A DNA stretch of 64,000 nucleotides from Auricularia sp. M13 (taxonomy: Eukaryota > Basidiomycota > Agaricomycetes > Auriculariales > Auriculariaceae), in assembly GCA_037042915.1 (NCBI GenBank), contig CM073196.1:2542001-2606000 (forward strand), read 5' to 3'. Shown piece after piece: positions 1 to 11,303 of the stretch; within the stretch, counting starts at the first letter, position 1, and the number at the start of each line of letters is the position of its first letter. A model generated the notes under the pieces. It did no database searches and had not been told where the DNA came from. It was given only the letters and a program-made list of their open reading frames with translations. The position numbers were made by a program, and so were the translations under genes.

Positions 1-1167
1 GACGTTGTCAGCGCGGCGCCCCAGGAACACACAGGAAAACATACATTTGCTGTCTGGTTCGACTTCGAGAATTTCCGCAATAACGCCCAGTTCGCGCTGC
101 AGAACTGGCACATCTGAACCGTCGCCGATGAGCCACCGGTGGTATAGCCAACCGCTCTGGTCGTTTGGGTCGATGAATAGCGCATTCTTCACCAGTTCGA
201 ATTCTAAACAGAGCAGGAACATGTGAGCATGACGATACGGCATGGCATGAGAAATATTTAGCTGTCAACACACCGGCATCCTTCGTCGCTCTCACGTCTG
301 CAGGTTGCTGGGTCGCCCAAATGGTGGCATAGACCTTTGCGCGCTGATGCCATGCGCTAAAGTTGGAAAAGTTGGCTTCTATCTTGCGCTGGGTGTATGC
401 AATCTCGTCTGAAGGCGGACGAGGAACGACGAGCGAGGCGAGCACGTAGCGCCGGTAATTCCACGCGTGGACTGCAGAGATCTTGCGGTCAGCCACCACT
501 CCAGCTGCTAAAGGAGAACAGTCATACAGTTTCGGGCGTCCGCATCGAGCATCTTCTCGACGACGAAGAGTTCCTTGTGCCAGTTGGCAGTCTTCCAGCC
601 GTGAACGTCGCGTTCGTCGCCTTCAGCACCAGTTCCCGGGCCGTCTGGCACCTTCTCAAGACACCATCGCCGGTGGTTCCATATCCAGTAGACTTTGGGG
701 TGCTGGCGGAGCGCGGTAGAAGTGAAGGAGAGCTCGGTGCTGAGGATGTCGTTAACCCTCTCTGGCGGGCTGGTTCTTGCGCGTCAACCACGGCATCTGG
801 TTGCAGTACAACGCATCCGCTCGCCTGTTGGGGAACGTCGCACGCTCGAGGATGTGCCGACGGTAGTTCCAGACGGTGTAGTACTCGAAGTTGAGCTTCA
901 GCAGCTTCGTTGTCAGGTCAAAGGCCCCTTCGCTGTAGTCATTTGCCCGTTTCTAGTTTACAGGTCGGTCAGCTGGAAGGACTGGTATCGGGCTGCCGCG
1001 CACGCGTTCAAGCACATCGCTCTCGAGTGCCAGATACGCGCTGAGCAACGCCTCTTCCTTCTTCTTTCTCGCCGCAATAGCTTCCGCAGACTGGCGGGCG
1101 CGCTTGACGTTGTGCTGCGCTGCGTCGTGAGCCGCTGAGTATCGAGCTGCGAGTCGCGACTGACCAT
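1..1167 (-). CDS. BET4: Rab geranylgeranyltransferase alpha subunit (BET4), 3' end cut by window edge
   Basis: Alpha subunit of the type-2 protein prenyltransferase, which attaches geranylgeranyl groups to Rab GTPases presented by the escort protein MRS6. Protein prenyltransferase alpha repeats are visible: YYTVWNYRRHIL, VYWIWNHRRWCLE, FHAWNYRRYVLA, FSAWHQRAKV and GWLYHRWLIG, the last after FELVKNALFIDPNDQS. The N-terminus reads MHNVKRARQSAEA, as in fungal BET4. Exon 1 is only ATG (1165-1167), followed by a 50-nt intron (1115-1164, GTCAGT...CGCAG) and CAC AAC GTC. Another intron, 758-824, has a GC donor (AACAG|GCGAGC) and joins FPNR to VNDILSTEL. A donor near base 46 (AAAT|GTATGT) follows EPDSK, so the last exon lies outside the window. 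It is divergent from SYF1, 64 bp apart. Confidence is high for the family. Confidence 0.92.
1115..1164 (-). other. 50-nt intron directly after the BET4 start codon
   Basis: On the minus strand the sequence is ATG|GTCAGT ... CTCAC ... CGCAG|CACAACGTC. Removing it gives MHNVKRARQ, the usual start of fungal BET4. Without it the frame upstream of HNVKR has no matching methionine at the conserved place. The first coding exon is therefore only three bases long. Confidence 0.8.
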
Positions 1168-1231
1168 TGCGAAGCCAAGCGCCGAGTTGGCGCGCCGAAC
1201 TCCGCTGCAACGCGCCTCAGCCCCGTCCGCC

Positions 1232-4200
1232 ATGGTCAACCTGCCCGAGGCGTCGCCGCTCACGATCGAGGGCCTGACGGCCCAGTTCCCCGTGTCATGG
1301 CCCGTGCCCACGCCCGTGAACCACCCAGACATGCTGTCTCCAAAGGACATGCACAAGGAGGAGGACCTACTGCGAAACCCGCATTCGTTCAGGCACTGGT
1401 GGGCCGCCATCACCGCCGCACGCGACACGGCCCAGGCCATCCTCAAGGCCGAGCCCGCGCCGCCGGGCATGCACGAGGACGTCGCGGCGCTGCTGGGCCC
1501 GCTTGCCAATCCGGAAGTTCGCACCGCGTTCCAGCGCGTCGTGTATCTGTTCGAGGCCGCCCTCGAGGTCTTTCCGACTTCCTTCAAGCTCTGGAAGGCC
1601 TATCTCCAGACGCGCTCGTACTATGTTCTCGGTCGCGCAATCAAGCCCAAACGCGCTGGCGGCAGGAAAAAGTTCGCGCCCATGAAGGACGACCTCGAGG
1701 CCGAAATGGAAGATCTCGAGAAATGGGACGGTGGCCTCGACGGCATCATTGGTTGGCCAGAGTGGAAGGCTTTGGTTGCGACGTTCGAGCGCGCTCTCAT
1801 GTGGCTACCAAACGTTCGTCCGATGTTACCCTCTTTGCTAACGCTCATGCAATTCTCGCGTAGATGCCTCGATTATGGTTGCTATATTTCAACCTATTTT
1901 TCCACCCCAAGTGCCCGCCCGCAATTTCCGTCACGCACGCGCGCCGCACATTCGATCGCGCCTTGCGCACATTGCCGCCGTCTCTACACTCGCGCATCTG
2001 GGTGCGCTATCTCCTATGGTCCGAGACAAAGGGCGGCGCTGTCACTGTTTCCATATACCGCCGCTACCTCGCTGTTGACCCCAGCATAACGGAGCGCTAC
2101 GTCTCCCTGCTTCTCGCGCCAGAGAATCCTGCGCCAAGACCGCTCGAGGCCGCTAAACTCATGCTCTCGCTCGCGCGGAAAGCGCAGCGAGGGGAGTACG
2201 AGAACGTCGACGGCAAGAGCCCCTACCAGCTCCTCGGAGACTGGCTGGAGATCGTCGAGAACTTCGCGGAAGAAGTTGGCATTGACGTCGAGGAGACCGA
2301 TAAACTTGCCGCCGCACGGGCTGCAGAGCCCACAGTGGAAGATGATGGTGGTGCAGGCCCTGCTCCAAAAGATGACTCGTTAATTCGGTTCGCGGGGCCG
2401 CCGCAACCAGTTGCTGGCACGTCTGCGCCATATTCTGCCGAAGAAGACCCCTCCGACCCGAGTATGCTCGATGTGGAGGGCATCATTCACCGCGACGGCC
2501 TCAATGTATACAAGGACCAAGCCGGGCGGCTGTGGGCTGGCATCGCGAAGTACTGGATCAAGCGCAGCGAGTTCGACCGCGCACGGCAAACGTTCGAGAA
2601 GGGCCTTGCTAGCGTCGTGACTATTCGCGACTTCACCCAGATCTTCGAGGCGTACACCGAATTCAGCGAGTCGCTCATCTCGGCACTGATGGACCATGTC
2701 GCGAACGGCGGCGATGACGAGGAGGACCTGAAGGAGACCGAGCGAGAGCTTGACGAGCGTATGCAAGCATTCGAAGAGCTGATGGATCGGCGGCCATTCC
2801 TCGTCAACGATGTCTTGTTACGTCGGAATCCCAACGATGTGCAAGAATGGGAGAAGCGGGTTGCGCTATATGGGGAAGACGACGAGAAGGTGTGTGGCTG
2901 ATTTTCAGCTTCCTCGGCTTCGTAGGATAAGCGCTGACACCCATTGCCAAGGTCGTCGAAACCTACACGAAGGCTATTGAGACGGTGGTCCCCCGCAAGG
3001 CCACCACTAATTGCCATCGACTCTACATCAACTTTGCGCGGTTCTACGAGGAGGGCGGCACGACAGGCAACGCGGAGCATGACCTGGATAGCGCCCGCAA
3101 GATCTTTGAGAAAGCTGTCAAAGTGCCGTTCAAGACCGTGGATGAGTTGGCCGAGGTTTGGTGCGAATGGGCGGAAATGGAACTGCGGAACGAGTGAGTT
3201 TTTCCTGTCACAGCTACCCCTTTTCGTTCGGAGATCTGCAAAAATGCTAACGAGCCACTTATTCCCGGCAGCAACTACGACGAAGCCATCAGGATCATAC
3301 AGCGCGCGACTGCCCTGCCAAAGAATACAAAAATCAACTATCACGATCAGGTACGCTGTTGCATGCAAAATTAAACAGATGGGCGCTGACACATGTCCTG
3401 TCGCAGAGCCTTCCCGTGCAAGCACGCCTATTCAAATCCTTGAAGCTGTGGTCCTTCTTCATCGACCTGGAGGAGTCGATCGGAACGGTAGAAAGCACAA
3501 AGGCCGCATATGATAAGGTCATGGAGTTGCGCATTGCCAATGCACAGGTGAGTGCATGCAATTTGGCGCTGTAGTTCATTTCGGCACTGCCGAGCGCTCC
3601 GTGTACCTCGTCCTGACGCCCTGTACGCAGATCATTATCAACTATGCCGCGTTTCTAGAAGAAAACAAGTACTACGAAGAGAGCTTCAAGGTTTGCGCAC
3701 TCGTCATTCCGACGAGAGCGGCAAGCTAAAACAGCTCACAGGTCTACGAGCGTGGCGTCGAGCTGTTTACCTATCCAGTGGCCTTCGAAATTTGGAATAC
3801 GTATTTGGCGAAATTCATCAAGCGCTATGTGAGTGATTCTGTCTGCCTGGCGTTGTTTTTATCACGCTGTTGGTGTCGCGGCTGATGTTGTACGCAGGGC
3901 GGCGCGAAGATTGAGCGCGCGCGGGATTTGTTTGAGCAGGCACTCGAGAATTGCCCTCCCAAGTTCTCCAAGGCGTTATTCCTACTCTACGGAAAACTTG
4001 AGGAAGATCACGGCCTTGCTAAACGCGCGATGAACATCTACCAACGCGCGACCGAGCATGTAGCGGACGAGGACAAGTTTGCGGTACGTGTGTCTATGGG
4101 TGGCACCGTCAGGGCTTCTGCGTTTGGTTGCGCGTGCATGCGGTGCCTGCAGCACAGCTGGCGGATGATGCTAATTCCTTGATCCTTCATGCCATTAGAT

Positions 4201-4853
4201 GTTTGAAATCTACATTGCGAAGGCGGCGGAGAACTTTGGGCTCCCGGCCACGCGCGATATTTACGAACGCGCGATCGAGGTCCTTCCTGACCGGCAGACG
4301 GCGCAGATGTGCGTGCGGTTCGCGGCCATGGAGCGCAAGCTAGGCGAGATAGACCGCGCGCGCGCGCTGTATGCACACGCCTCGCAATTCTGCGATCCCC
4401 GGGTGCATGCTGACTTCTGGCAATCGTGGCGGGACTTCGAGGCCGAGACTGGCTCGGACGATACATTCCGTGAGTGGTGCTTCTGCATGCCTCGAACCTG
4501 TGGCGCGGCTGCTGATCTGCTCCTCCTTCCTCGCTCGTCCTTCCTGGGACATGATTCCACGGTCGCGATTAGGCGAGATGCTGCGCATCAAACGTAGTGT
4601 TCAGGCGAAGTACAACACCGAGGCGTCGTACATCGCAGCGCAAACCCTGGCGGCCCGCGAAGGGAGAACGATGGAGCCGGAGTCGACTGCACAGGCTGTC
4701 GACGCCATGGCTGCCGCGGAACAGGCGCGAAGCGGCGGCTTTGTTGCGGCGAAGCATGGCGCACCCCCGCACGAGCCGCCCGACGGCGTGGCCGGCGGGG
4801 GCGCGCCTGCGGCTAACGCGGAGGAGATTCAAATCGACGACGATGACATGTAA
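1232..4853 (+). CDS. SYF1: Pre-mRNA-splicing factor SYF1 (XAB2 homolog)
   Basis: Scaffold of the Prp19/NineTeen complex in the spliceosome, built from HAT (half-a-TPR) repeats. Ten exons add up to 2,955 nt, giving 984 residues with every junction in frame: 1232-1813, 1864-2889, 2952-3193, 3272-3350, 3407-3547, 3631-3690, 3742-3828, 3898-4083, 4199-4469 and 4573-4853. HAT signatures recur throughout, for example FKLWKAYLQTRSYY, RIWVRYLLWSE, FARFYEE, FEIWNTYLAKFIKRY, LLYGKLEEDHG and DFWQSWRDFE. The C-terminal part SVQAKYNTEASYIAAQ and an acidic tail EIQIDDDDM are typical of the family. The start MVNLPEASPLT at 1232 was preferred over an upstream in-frame ATG at 1187 because the family begins close to the first HAT repeat. 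All introns are GT-AG. It is convergent with the next gene, 55 bp apart. Confidence 0.95.
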
Positions 4854-4908
4854 AAGCACAGCGGAACTGCGTGACTGTATTGATAATATAGACTACGTTG
4901 CGGGCGTC

Positions 4909-5788
4909 TCATCTACCTAGCGCTTGCCACTTGTCGACCTCGACATCAAATAGTTCCTCCCAGTCTGGCCACGGGCAATCCTGCAGCTCGGGTTGCGCGA
5001 TCCACTGGGCGAGGGCGGTTCGGGCGTCGTCGAAGGGCGTGGAATAAGCTACAAGCGTGCTGGCAAGCAGTGTGTGCTGGCGAAGCGCGCGATCGTAGTA
5101 CGGTAACAGCAAGGGAATCTCCAACGCTGTAACAAAAGTTAAGTGGACCGGCCTAAAGGGCGCAGAGATGAACGCACCAAACTTGTCGAGGGTCCAGGTG
5201 GACCAGAGCGGCTCGGTGTGCACCCAGTGCCACCCCTTTTGTTTGTGGGCCTCGGTTACGAGAGCGTCTAGGTTATCTGCAACTGAGACGATTTTGTTGA
5301 ATTGTTTTTTCTGCGGATGTATGCGCGGGTCGCATCAGGAGGCCGGGGTCACGGGAGTCGCGAGCATAGCCGCCTGCCCACCAGTCTGACGAGCACGCCC
5401 TGGAGATCGGCCGCCTTGGCGTCCATGAGCAGGATTTTCGGCGTGACGAGGCGCTGGCGGGGCAGCGTGCCCTTTGGGAGGAGCGCGAGCGCGTTGCTGG
5501 CGCGTGGGGGCGTTCAGATGCGACGGATTAGACGCCGGGATATCGCAGTGCTCACTCGAGCTCCGTGCGGGCGTCGATGATGGCCTTGGCTGCTCTGAGG
5601 CCGTCGTGCAGGACGAGGTCGTCCCAGGTGGCCGTGGCGGACCTGAGGTCTGCGAGCAGGGCGCGCAGCCTGCGGTGGACGGCGGACTCTGCCTGGGCTG
5701 CGGACGAGCGCGGGCTGGGAGCCTGGTGGGGCACGGGCGCGCGGTGGGGCGTGGACGGCGCGTTGAACGACTGCAGGCGCGAGGACAT
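4909..5788 (-). CDS. Conserved fungal protein of unknown function, 232 aa
   Basis: I do not recognise a named family. Four exons (5556-5788, 5382-5496, 5178-5310, 4909-5126) join in frame to 699 nt. The start MSSRLQSFNAPSTPH is followed by a Pro/Ser-rich segment (to about residue 35) and then a helical region with charged heptad-like stretches: AESAVHRRLRALLADLRSAT, WDDLVLHDGLRAAKAIIDAR, GVLVRLKKQFNKIVSVADNL, then WVHTEPLWSTWTLDKF and WPDWEELFDVEVDKWQ near the C-terminus. There is no signal peptide or membrane segment. The regular intron phasing and uninterrupted helical pattern argue for a real protein. It could be a coiled adaptor subunit, but that is a guess. It is divergent from the WD40 gene with 140 bp between the start codons. 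Confidence 0.75.
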
Positions 5789-5928
5789 GGCCGGGGGCGT
5801 GACTGCAGGCCGTGCCTCGGATAGGCGCGCGGCTGATAGACGCCTTGCAGCTGGGCACCGATTCAAATAGCCGCCCCAGACGCCCGCTCGCCTTCTTGCT
5901 CTTAAACCCCCCACGCACGCTCTCCCCA

Positions 5929-7791
5929 ATGCCAGCACACGAACACCCGCCGCAGCCCGCCCCAGAGCTCTTCCGCACAGAGGCTGACATGGCCGCCGAC
6001 GAGGTCAGCGAGCGCGTATCGCCGACCCCCCCGTGCTCGTCGTGCTCACCGTCGTCCAGGCCCGCAGGAAGAAATTCGAGAAGCTCAAGGACATCGGCCA
6101 CCCCATCCGCCTCCAGTCCACGCCCATTGCCATGGCCGTCCACGGCGACTATGTCTGGACGGCAGAGTCGGGCCATGTCCTGCGCAAGACCCATCTGGAG
6201 GCGCGTTCTGGCCCCTCCTCGCCGCCGCCGCCGCTGACCGCCCGTGCCACAGACCGGTGCCACCGCCCAGCTCTACCGCGGCCACGAGGGCCCCGTCTGT
6301 GCGCTCGCGTTCGTCGGAAACTACGTGATTACCGGCTCGTGGGACAAGGTGAGCCGCCGCCCGCAACGCCCCGCAGCGCCTGTTCTCACACCGCCCATGG
6401 TCAGACCATCCGTGTGTGGGATACAAATGTGCGCCACCAGTCTCCGTCCGCCGCCCCGTGCACCGTCTCACCCGTCTCGCGCGCCACACAGTCCAAGGCG
6501 CTGCTCTCGACAACCAAGGCCCACCGCGACTTCGTCAAGACGCTGCTCTACATCCCCTCGCTGAGACTCCTTGCCTCCGGCTCCTCTGACAAGTCTATTC
6601 GCTTCTGGTATGTTGCCGCAGCGCTTCTGTCGCCCGTCCAGCCACTGACCAGCGCCTGTGCCATCCCGCAGGGATTTGTCCGACCCGAACTGGTTCTCCG
6701 CGCCCCTCAAGTCCCTGGGTTCCATCTCCTCGCACTCGCGGCCTATTTCCTGTCTCGCCGCAGACGAAAACTCGTTCGCGTGCATCCGCCTATTCTCCGC
6801 CGACTCGGCGGGCACAATAAAGGTTTGGCGCTTGGACCGCCAGTATGGCGTTTCAGCCAACTGCAAGGCCGTGCTCGAGACCGAGCTAAAGGGTCATCGG
6901 ACGGGCATCAACGAAATGTGGCATGGGGGCGGCCTCCTCTGGACAGGTGAGCCGTCGAGCATACTTACTCTTCGCCCTTCCGTTCCCGTCCCGGCGCGCC
7001 CCTTACGGCGGCGCGTCTCTATTCCTTCGTGCGCCAACACGTCACGGCACAAATCTGACGCGCGCTTTCCTTGCATAAACAGCGTCTACCGACTACACCG
7101 TCCAACTGCACGCATACCCAATCCCGCGTCGGCCGCTCAAGAATGTCCCTGTGCTGGAACATCCCGTCGCCGTCCGCTGCCTCCTCCCCCTCCCCGCCAC
7201 CGAGCTTGGCGAGTCCTTTGTCTTCACGGGCGCTGGCGACAGCATCCGTGCATACGATCTCTCCTCCGTAGAGGAGCCCGAGCTTCTGTCTGAGATAGAT
7301 GCCCATGCAAACGACGTCACTAGTCTGGCCTACTGGGTCCGCTCAGTCCCCGGCAAACGAAGACCCGAGGTTTGGATCGTCAGTGGCAGTCTCGATGGCA
7401 CCCTGCGCAAATGGAATCTGGCAGGTATGTTTTCGGCGGCAATCGGGCGCATGCGCGCTCCCGATCCCGCGTGCAAACCGGAAAGGATGAATGCTAATCT
7501 GCCGTCCTTTGTCACGCAGAACTGGTGTCGCGCAAACCGCAGCAGAAAGCACATCGTATTCCCACTCCACCGCCCGCACCTGTTGCAAATAATATCCTCA
7601 CGGCGGAAGAGGAGGCCGAGCTGGAGGACCTGATGGATTCCGAGGACTCCAGCAGCGACAGCAGCGGGAGTTCTCCTGAACCCGAGGCAGTTCCATCGCA
7701 TTCGCGACAGCACAGCCCCGCGCCTGCCTCGTCTAACGGAGCATCGTCAAATGGCTCAGCTGAAGTTTTGCCAGCTGCCATCGCCACTTGA
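5929..7791 (+). CDS. WD40-repeat protein with an acidic/serine-rich tail
   Basis: Predicted beta-propeller scaffold; partner unknown. The protein begins MPAHEHPPQPAPELF, continues ARRKKFEKLKDIGHPIRLQS, and then shows WD40 blades: GDYVWTAESGHVLRK, LYRGHEGPVCALAFVGNYV, ASGSSDKSIRFWDLSD, SADSAGTIKVWRLDRQYG, LKGHRTGINEMW, FTGAGDSIRAYDLSS and IVSGSLDGTLRKWNLAE. The C-terminal tail is acidic and serine-rich (EEEAELEDLMDSEDSSS). Introns were placed where the blade frame breaks. One of them, 6201-6252 (CTGGAG|GCGCGT...GCTGACC...CACAG|ACC), has a GC donor, because no GT in that stretch restores the frame. The fold assignment is firm; I cannot match the protein to a named orthologue. Confidence 0.88.
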
Positions 7792-7993
7792 CTTGCACTT
7801 CACGACAGTTCCGCCTCCCACGCACTGTATTTTTGGCATACCTTGCATGCAGTTCAGTATATATATCCACGAACTCTTGTCAGAGTCGCATTCCCTCAGA
7901 TAGGTCGGTGCTGAATGTACCATGATTAAATAAGTATTATACAGTTCATCGAAACCCAGCGAGTCGCCTTCCCGGGCAATGGTCGAGAGTTGC

Positions 7994-9905
7994 TCAGAGC
8001 TTGGGCTTCACGATCAGCTTGGTCGCGACCTGCAGGGATGCGGCGGCTTCTGCCACGATCTCGTCAACACTGTGAAGCGGACAATTCAGGTCAGTGACTC
8101 GCGCGGAAGAGTGGCACTGCAAATGCGTACATCTGCTTGGCTGGTTTGATGTCCTAAACATGGAGAGACAGGTTTAAGTCTGCATACTCGTCGGAAGTCC
8201 GAGATGATCGTCACTTACGTTGATGCGCGCGGCGACGGAGCCCATGAGGACTGTGTGGAATAGACTTAGCATGCGCCCTCACACATCCGTTTGCGGGAAG
8301 GGACTGACAGGTGCGCGCCTTGGTCGACAACTCCGGCTTCTTGGATACCTCATCCTCGACGGGGATCGTGCCAGCTGATGTGAGCGCCTTGATCTCCTCC
8401 TGGCGGTTGTTCTCCCTGAGCAATAGCAAACGTGCGTGTAAGCGCAGTTCTTCAGCCACAATGCCGCGTTACCAGTTCTCGACGTAGGGCGTCTTGTAAA
8501 CGCGGAGCGGACGCCCTGAGGCACGGCGATGTGTCAGTAGTCACATCCCTCTCCTGTCAGTGCAACGGGGCCAATGCTCACCAGTGTAGATGATTGTGCG
8601 CGCAATGTCATCATAGCTGTGCGGCGGATAACGCGCGGGGCGTAACATGTCAGCGCTTGCGCTGCGTGTCCAGCGCCGGGAGCACACACCCCGCCTTAAG
8701 CACCAGCTCCTTGTGCAACTTGGGAGCACCGGCTTCCTCAGAAGCTACGAAGCGCGTGCCGACCCATACGCCGGCGGCGCCGTACCTGGTCGAATGTTAC
8801 TATCATACTTTAGTCGTTTCACAAACTTGTTGACGCACGAGAGAGCGGCCGCAAGACCCCTGCCGTCGGCGACACCGCCGGCGGCCAACACAATCACGGG
8901 TTCGCCTGTCAGAGGGCTCTTGTAGTTCTTGCTGGGTAGATAGAAACGCAGCGTTTCAGCATGGGATACCCCTCAGGAATGCGCGTCTACCGACCAGATG
9001 TCCACGACGGCCGGGATGAGGATGCTAAAGGGGGTGTCGCCGGTGTGGCCTCCACCCTCACCACCCTGCGCGCAGATGATGTCGACGCCACGCTCCAGAG
9101 CCTTGGTGACATGCTGCGAGCGTTGTGTTGGTTCTGATAGAGCGGCTTGCGGGCGAAGCGCGATGCACACGGACCTTTGGGTGTCCAACCATGCTACGAA
9201 CGCGCCAGTCAGTCACTAGAGCGCGGGCACGGGCTTCGCGGCGGCTGCGCTACGCACTTCATGACAGGGATTTTGGCCGCATGCAGACGATCGACGACGT
9301 CCTTGGGCGGCACACCCACGGCACAGACAAAGAGCGCGGCCTTGCTCTTAATAATCACGTCAATGAGCTCGGGAAGCTGGCCGTGGGTGTAGTCATGCTA
9401 TAGGCCGTTAGTGCCTGCGCATGGGTTACAAGCGAAATAATCTGCTTTACGTTTGTCTTGCGGGCGTTGCCGCCGACCTGGGGAAGCAGGAGATCGACGC
9501 CGAAGGGCGCGTTCTTGTCCTCCAAGTAAGACTGCAGGCAATGCGAGTTGGTATTCGCTGGGCGGCCGCGGAAAGCGCAAGTACGCGTACCTTGAGCTCA
9601 TCAATCTAGGACACGTGGGTGTCGCCTCAGTTGGGCCGTAGCATCGCTCAAGGCTTGGGCTTCGCACCTGTCTTTGCAGAATATGAGGCTTCGCGCCCAC
9701 GCCGCCGATCACACCCAAGCCTGCGCGAGTGTCGTTAGGGGAGATTGCTCAGCGCCGGCGGGCATGCAAGCGCACCGCCCGCGTTAGTGACCGCTGCCGC
9801 AAGCTTAGGGCCAGCGGCCACGTTCATGCCAGCCAGCACCACTGGGTGCTGGATCTTGAACAGCTTAGTCACTGGGGTTTCGAATACTTTCGGGGACGAC
9901 GGCAT
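7994..9905 (-). CDS. Nitronate monooxygenase (2-nitropropane dioxygenase family)
   Basis: FMN-dependent TIM-barrel enzyme that oxidises alkyl nitronates such as propionate-3-nitronate. The start is MPSSPKVFETPVTKLFKIQH. The barrel follows over many small exons: HPVVLAGMNVAAGPKLAAAV (strand 1), GGLGVIGGVGAKPH, FGVDLLLPQVGGNARKTN, ALFVCAVGVPPKDVVDRLH, GVDIICAQGGEGGGHTGD (the phosphate- and FMN-binding loop), IVLAAGGVADGRGLAAALS and GAAGVWVGTRFVASEEAG. The C-terminus is IVAEAAASLQVATKLIVKPKL. An in-frame ATG seven codons upstream (9926) is an alternative start. Sequence preference suggests a detoxifying role against nitro compounds, which is inference. Exon ends between 8100 and 8700 are short and I am less sure of them. 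Confidence 0.9.
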
Positions 9906-10737
9906 GGTGTCAGTGAACAAGAGCAAGACTCGGTGTTGCGCAACGGCCGCTTTGGCTGAGGTTGATATAGCGCGGCCGATATCATGTTCACTCCCCGGCT
10001 CAGGGCGACATTACCGACTCGGACACTCGGGCTCACTGACAGTAATCACAGCAAAACCTGGGGTCCGGGGGAAAATCTTAGTGACTCTTAGGCTGCCCGG
10101 GGCTGCAATCCGGGGCACCAGGGCGGGCGTGGGACTGTTGCAGCCGTCGCCCGGTTGTTCTGCCCGGGCCAAGATCGCAGTGCACGTCGCATAGTACGTA
10201 CGCGTTGCCGCCGCGCGGTGTTGCCGGCTCGCACGAAGATTCACCGTGGGATTTTTTTTTTCGGAATGCTCGCCTCGCTCGCGTTCATGCCTGCCAACGG
10301 TCGCCGGCGCGTGGACTGTGCGCTTCTTTGCCAGTGATCATCAACCCCGCGCCAGCTGCGGTCCGGCGTTCCTTGGCTCTGGCCTGCTCAGTGCATTGCG
10401 CGTGTGCAGCAGCGGCGCAGGTGACAGGGCGTTGGCTGACCGGGGAACGTCATCTGACAGCTCGCTTCGCCCCGAGGAGAGCGTTCGCGGACCCGGCCTC
10501 CGTCCCGACAGCCGAGCACGTCAAAGGGCCCAACTGAATTCTCACCCAACGCTTGCCGACTATTTATTCAATCGATAAGCTTGCCCTTCCCTTCCCTGCC
10601 TGCCACCAATCAATCGCCCGATAAGATTTTTTGCCCGGGCTCACGTATAAAAGGACGCGAGCGACTCGGCCGACTGCTACGCCCCTTCAGCGCCCCAGCC
10701 CCCGGCACAGCTCTGCTACGCGCTCTCACCGCCAACA
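9906..10737. other. Intergenic region, no gene seen
   Basis: 832 bp between the nitronate monooxygenase and the next gene, both transcribed away from it. Open stretches here are short, GC-driven and show no protein-like pattern. The right end carries a recognisable core promoter (see the entry at 10646). Confidence 0.6.
10646..10652 (+). promoter_or_regulatory. TATA box (TATAAAA)
   Basis: TATAAAA lies about 90 bp upstream of the ATG at 10738, with a CCAAT motif about 40 bp further upstream (CCACCAATCAATCG). The spacing fits a fungal RNA polymerase II core promoter for the gene at 10738. Confidence 0.6.
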
Positions 10738-11303
10738 ATGACCAGCGAGCCAAAGTATCTGGACGACATGGGCATTCCCTCCAGTGCGTACCGTATTTTC
10801 TGCCGTAATGCCACGAGTCGCGGGATTAACGCTACAGCCTGCTTATAGCGGCAATCCCGCCGCCCGACCTCTCTCTGCTCTACCGCGACTCGTCAGAGGA
10901 CAAGGACGTCCGTCTGATAGTCTGGCTCGACAAGTCCGAGCCCGCGGACCGCCGCTGGGGCATTGGCTGGACCGTCGGTTGGGCACCGTCCGGCGCAGAG
11001 GTCCTGCGCCTCCTGCACCTCATGCAGGAGCCCAATTTCAACGGCCTGACGAATTGGGGCCCGCTAACGCGTCCGGCCTCCGAGGAAGACGCGCGCCAGA
11101 CGAAACGGTACCCAATCGCCCGGCTCTCGCTTGATGCGCGTCAGCGACTAGAACGCATCGCGGCGATGACCAGGGTGCAGGTGCCCGACGGGTCTTATGG
11201 GACACAGCATTGGGTGGTCGAGGTGCTCAAGCAGGCGGTGGAACACAACATCCTCAGCAATGCCCAGTGTCGCGCCGCCACGCACGCGGCATGGTCTTCG
11301 TAA
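10738..11303 (+). CDS. Uncharacterised fungal protein, two exons
   Basis: I do not recognise the family. Exon 1 (10738-10783) reads MTSEPKYLDDMGIPS. An intron 10784-10848 with branch ATTAAC follows, then exon 2 (10849-11303), in frame as AIPPPDLSLLYRDSSEDKD. The protein is about 166 residues, soluble, and has a coherent C-terminal half (LSLDARQRLERIAAMTRVQV, then QHWVVEVLKQAVEHNIL). The layout resembles small agaricomycete orphan proteins that begin with a beta-rich half and end in a helix pair; this is an impression only. A TATA box and a CCAAT motif upstream, a clean intron and a sensible stop support expression. Confidence 0.7.
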
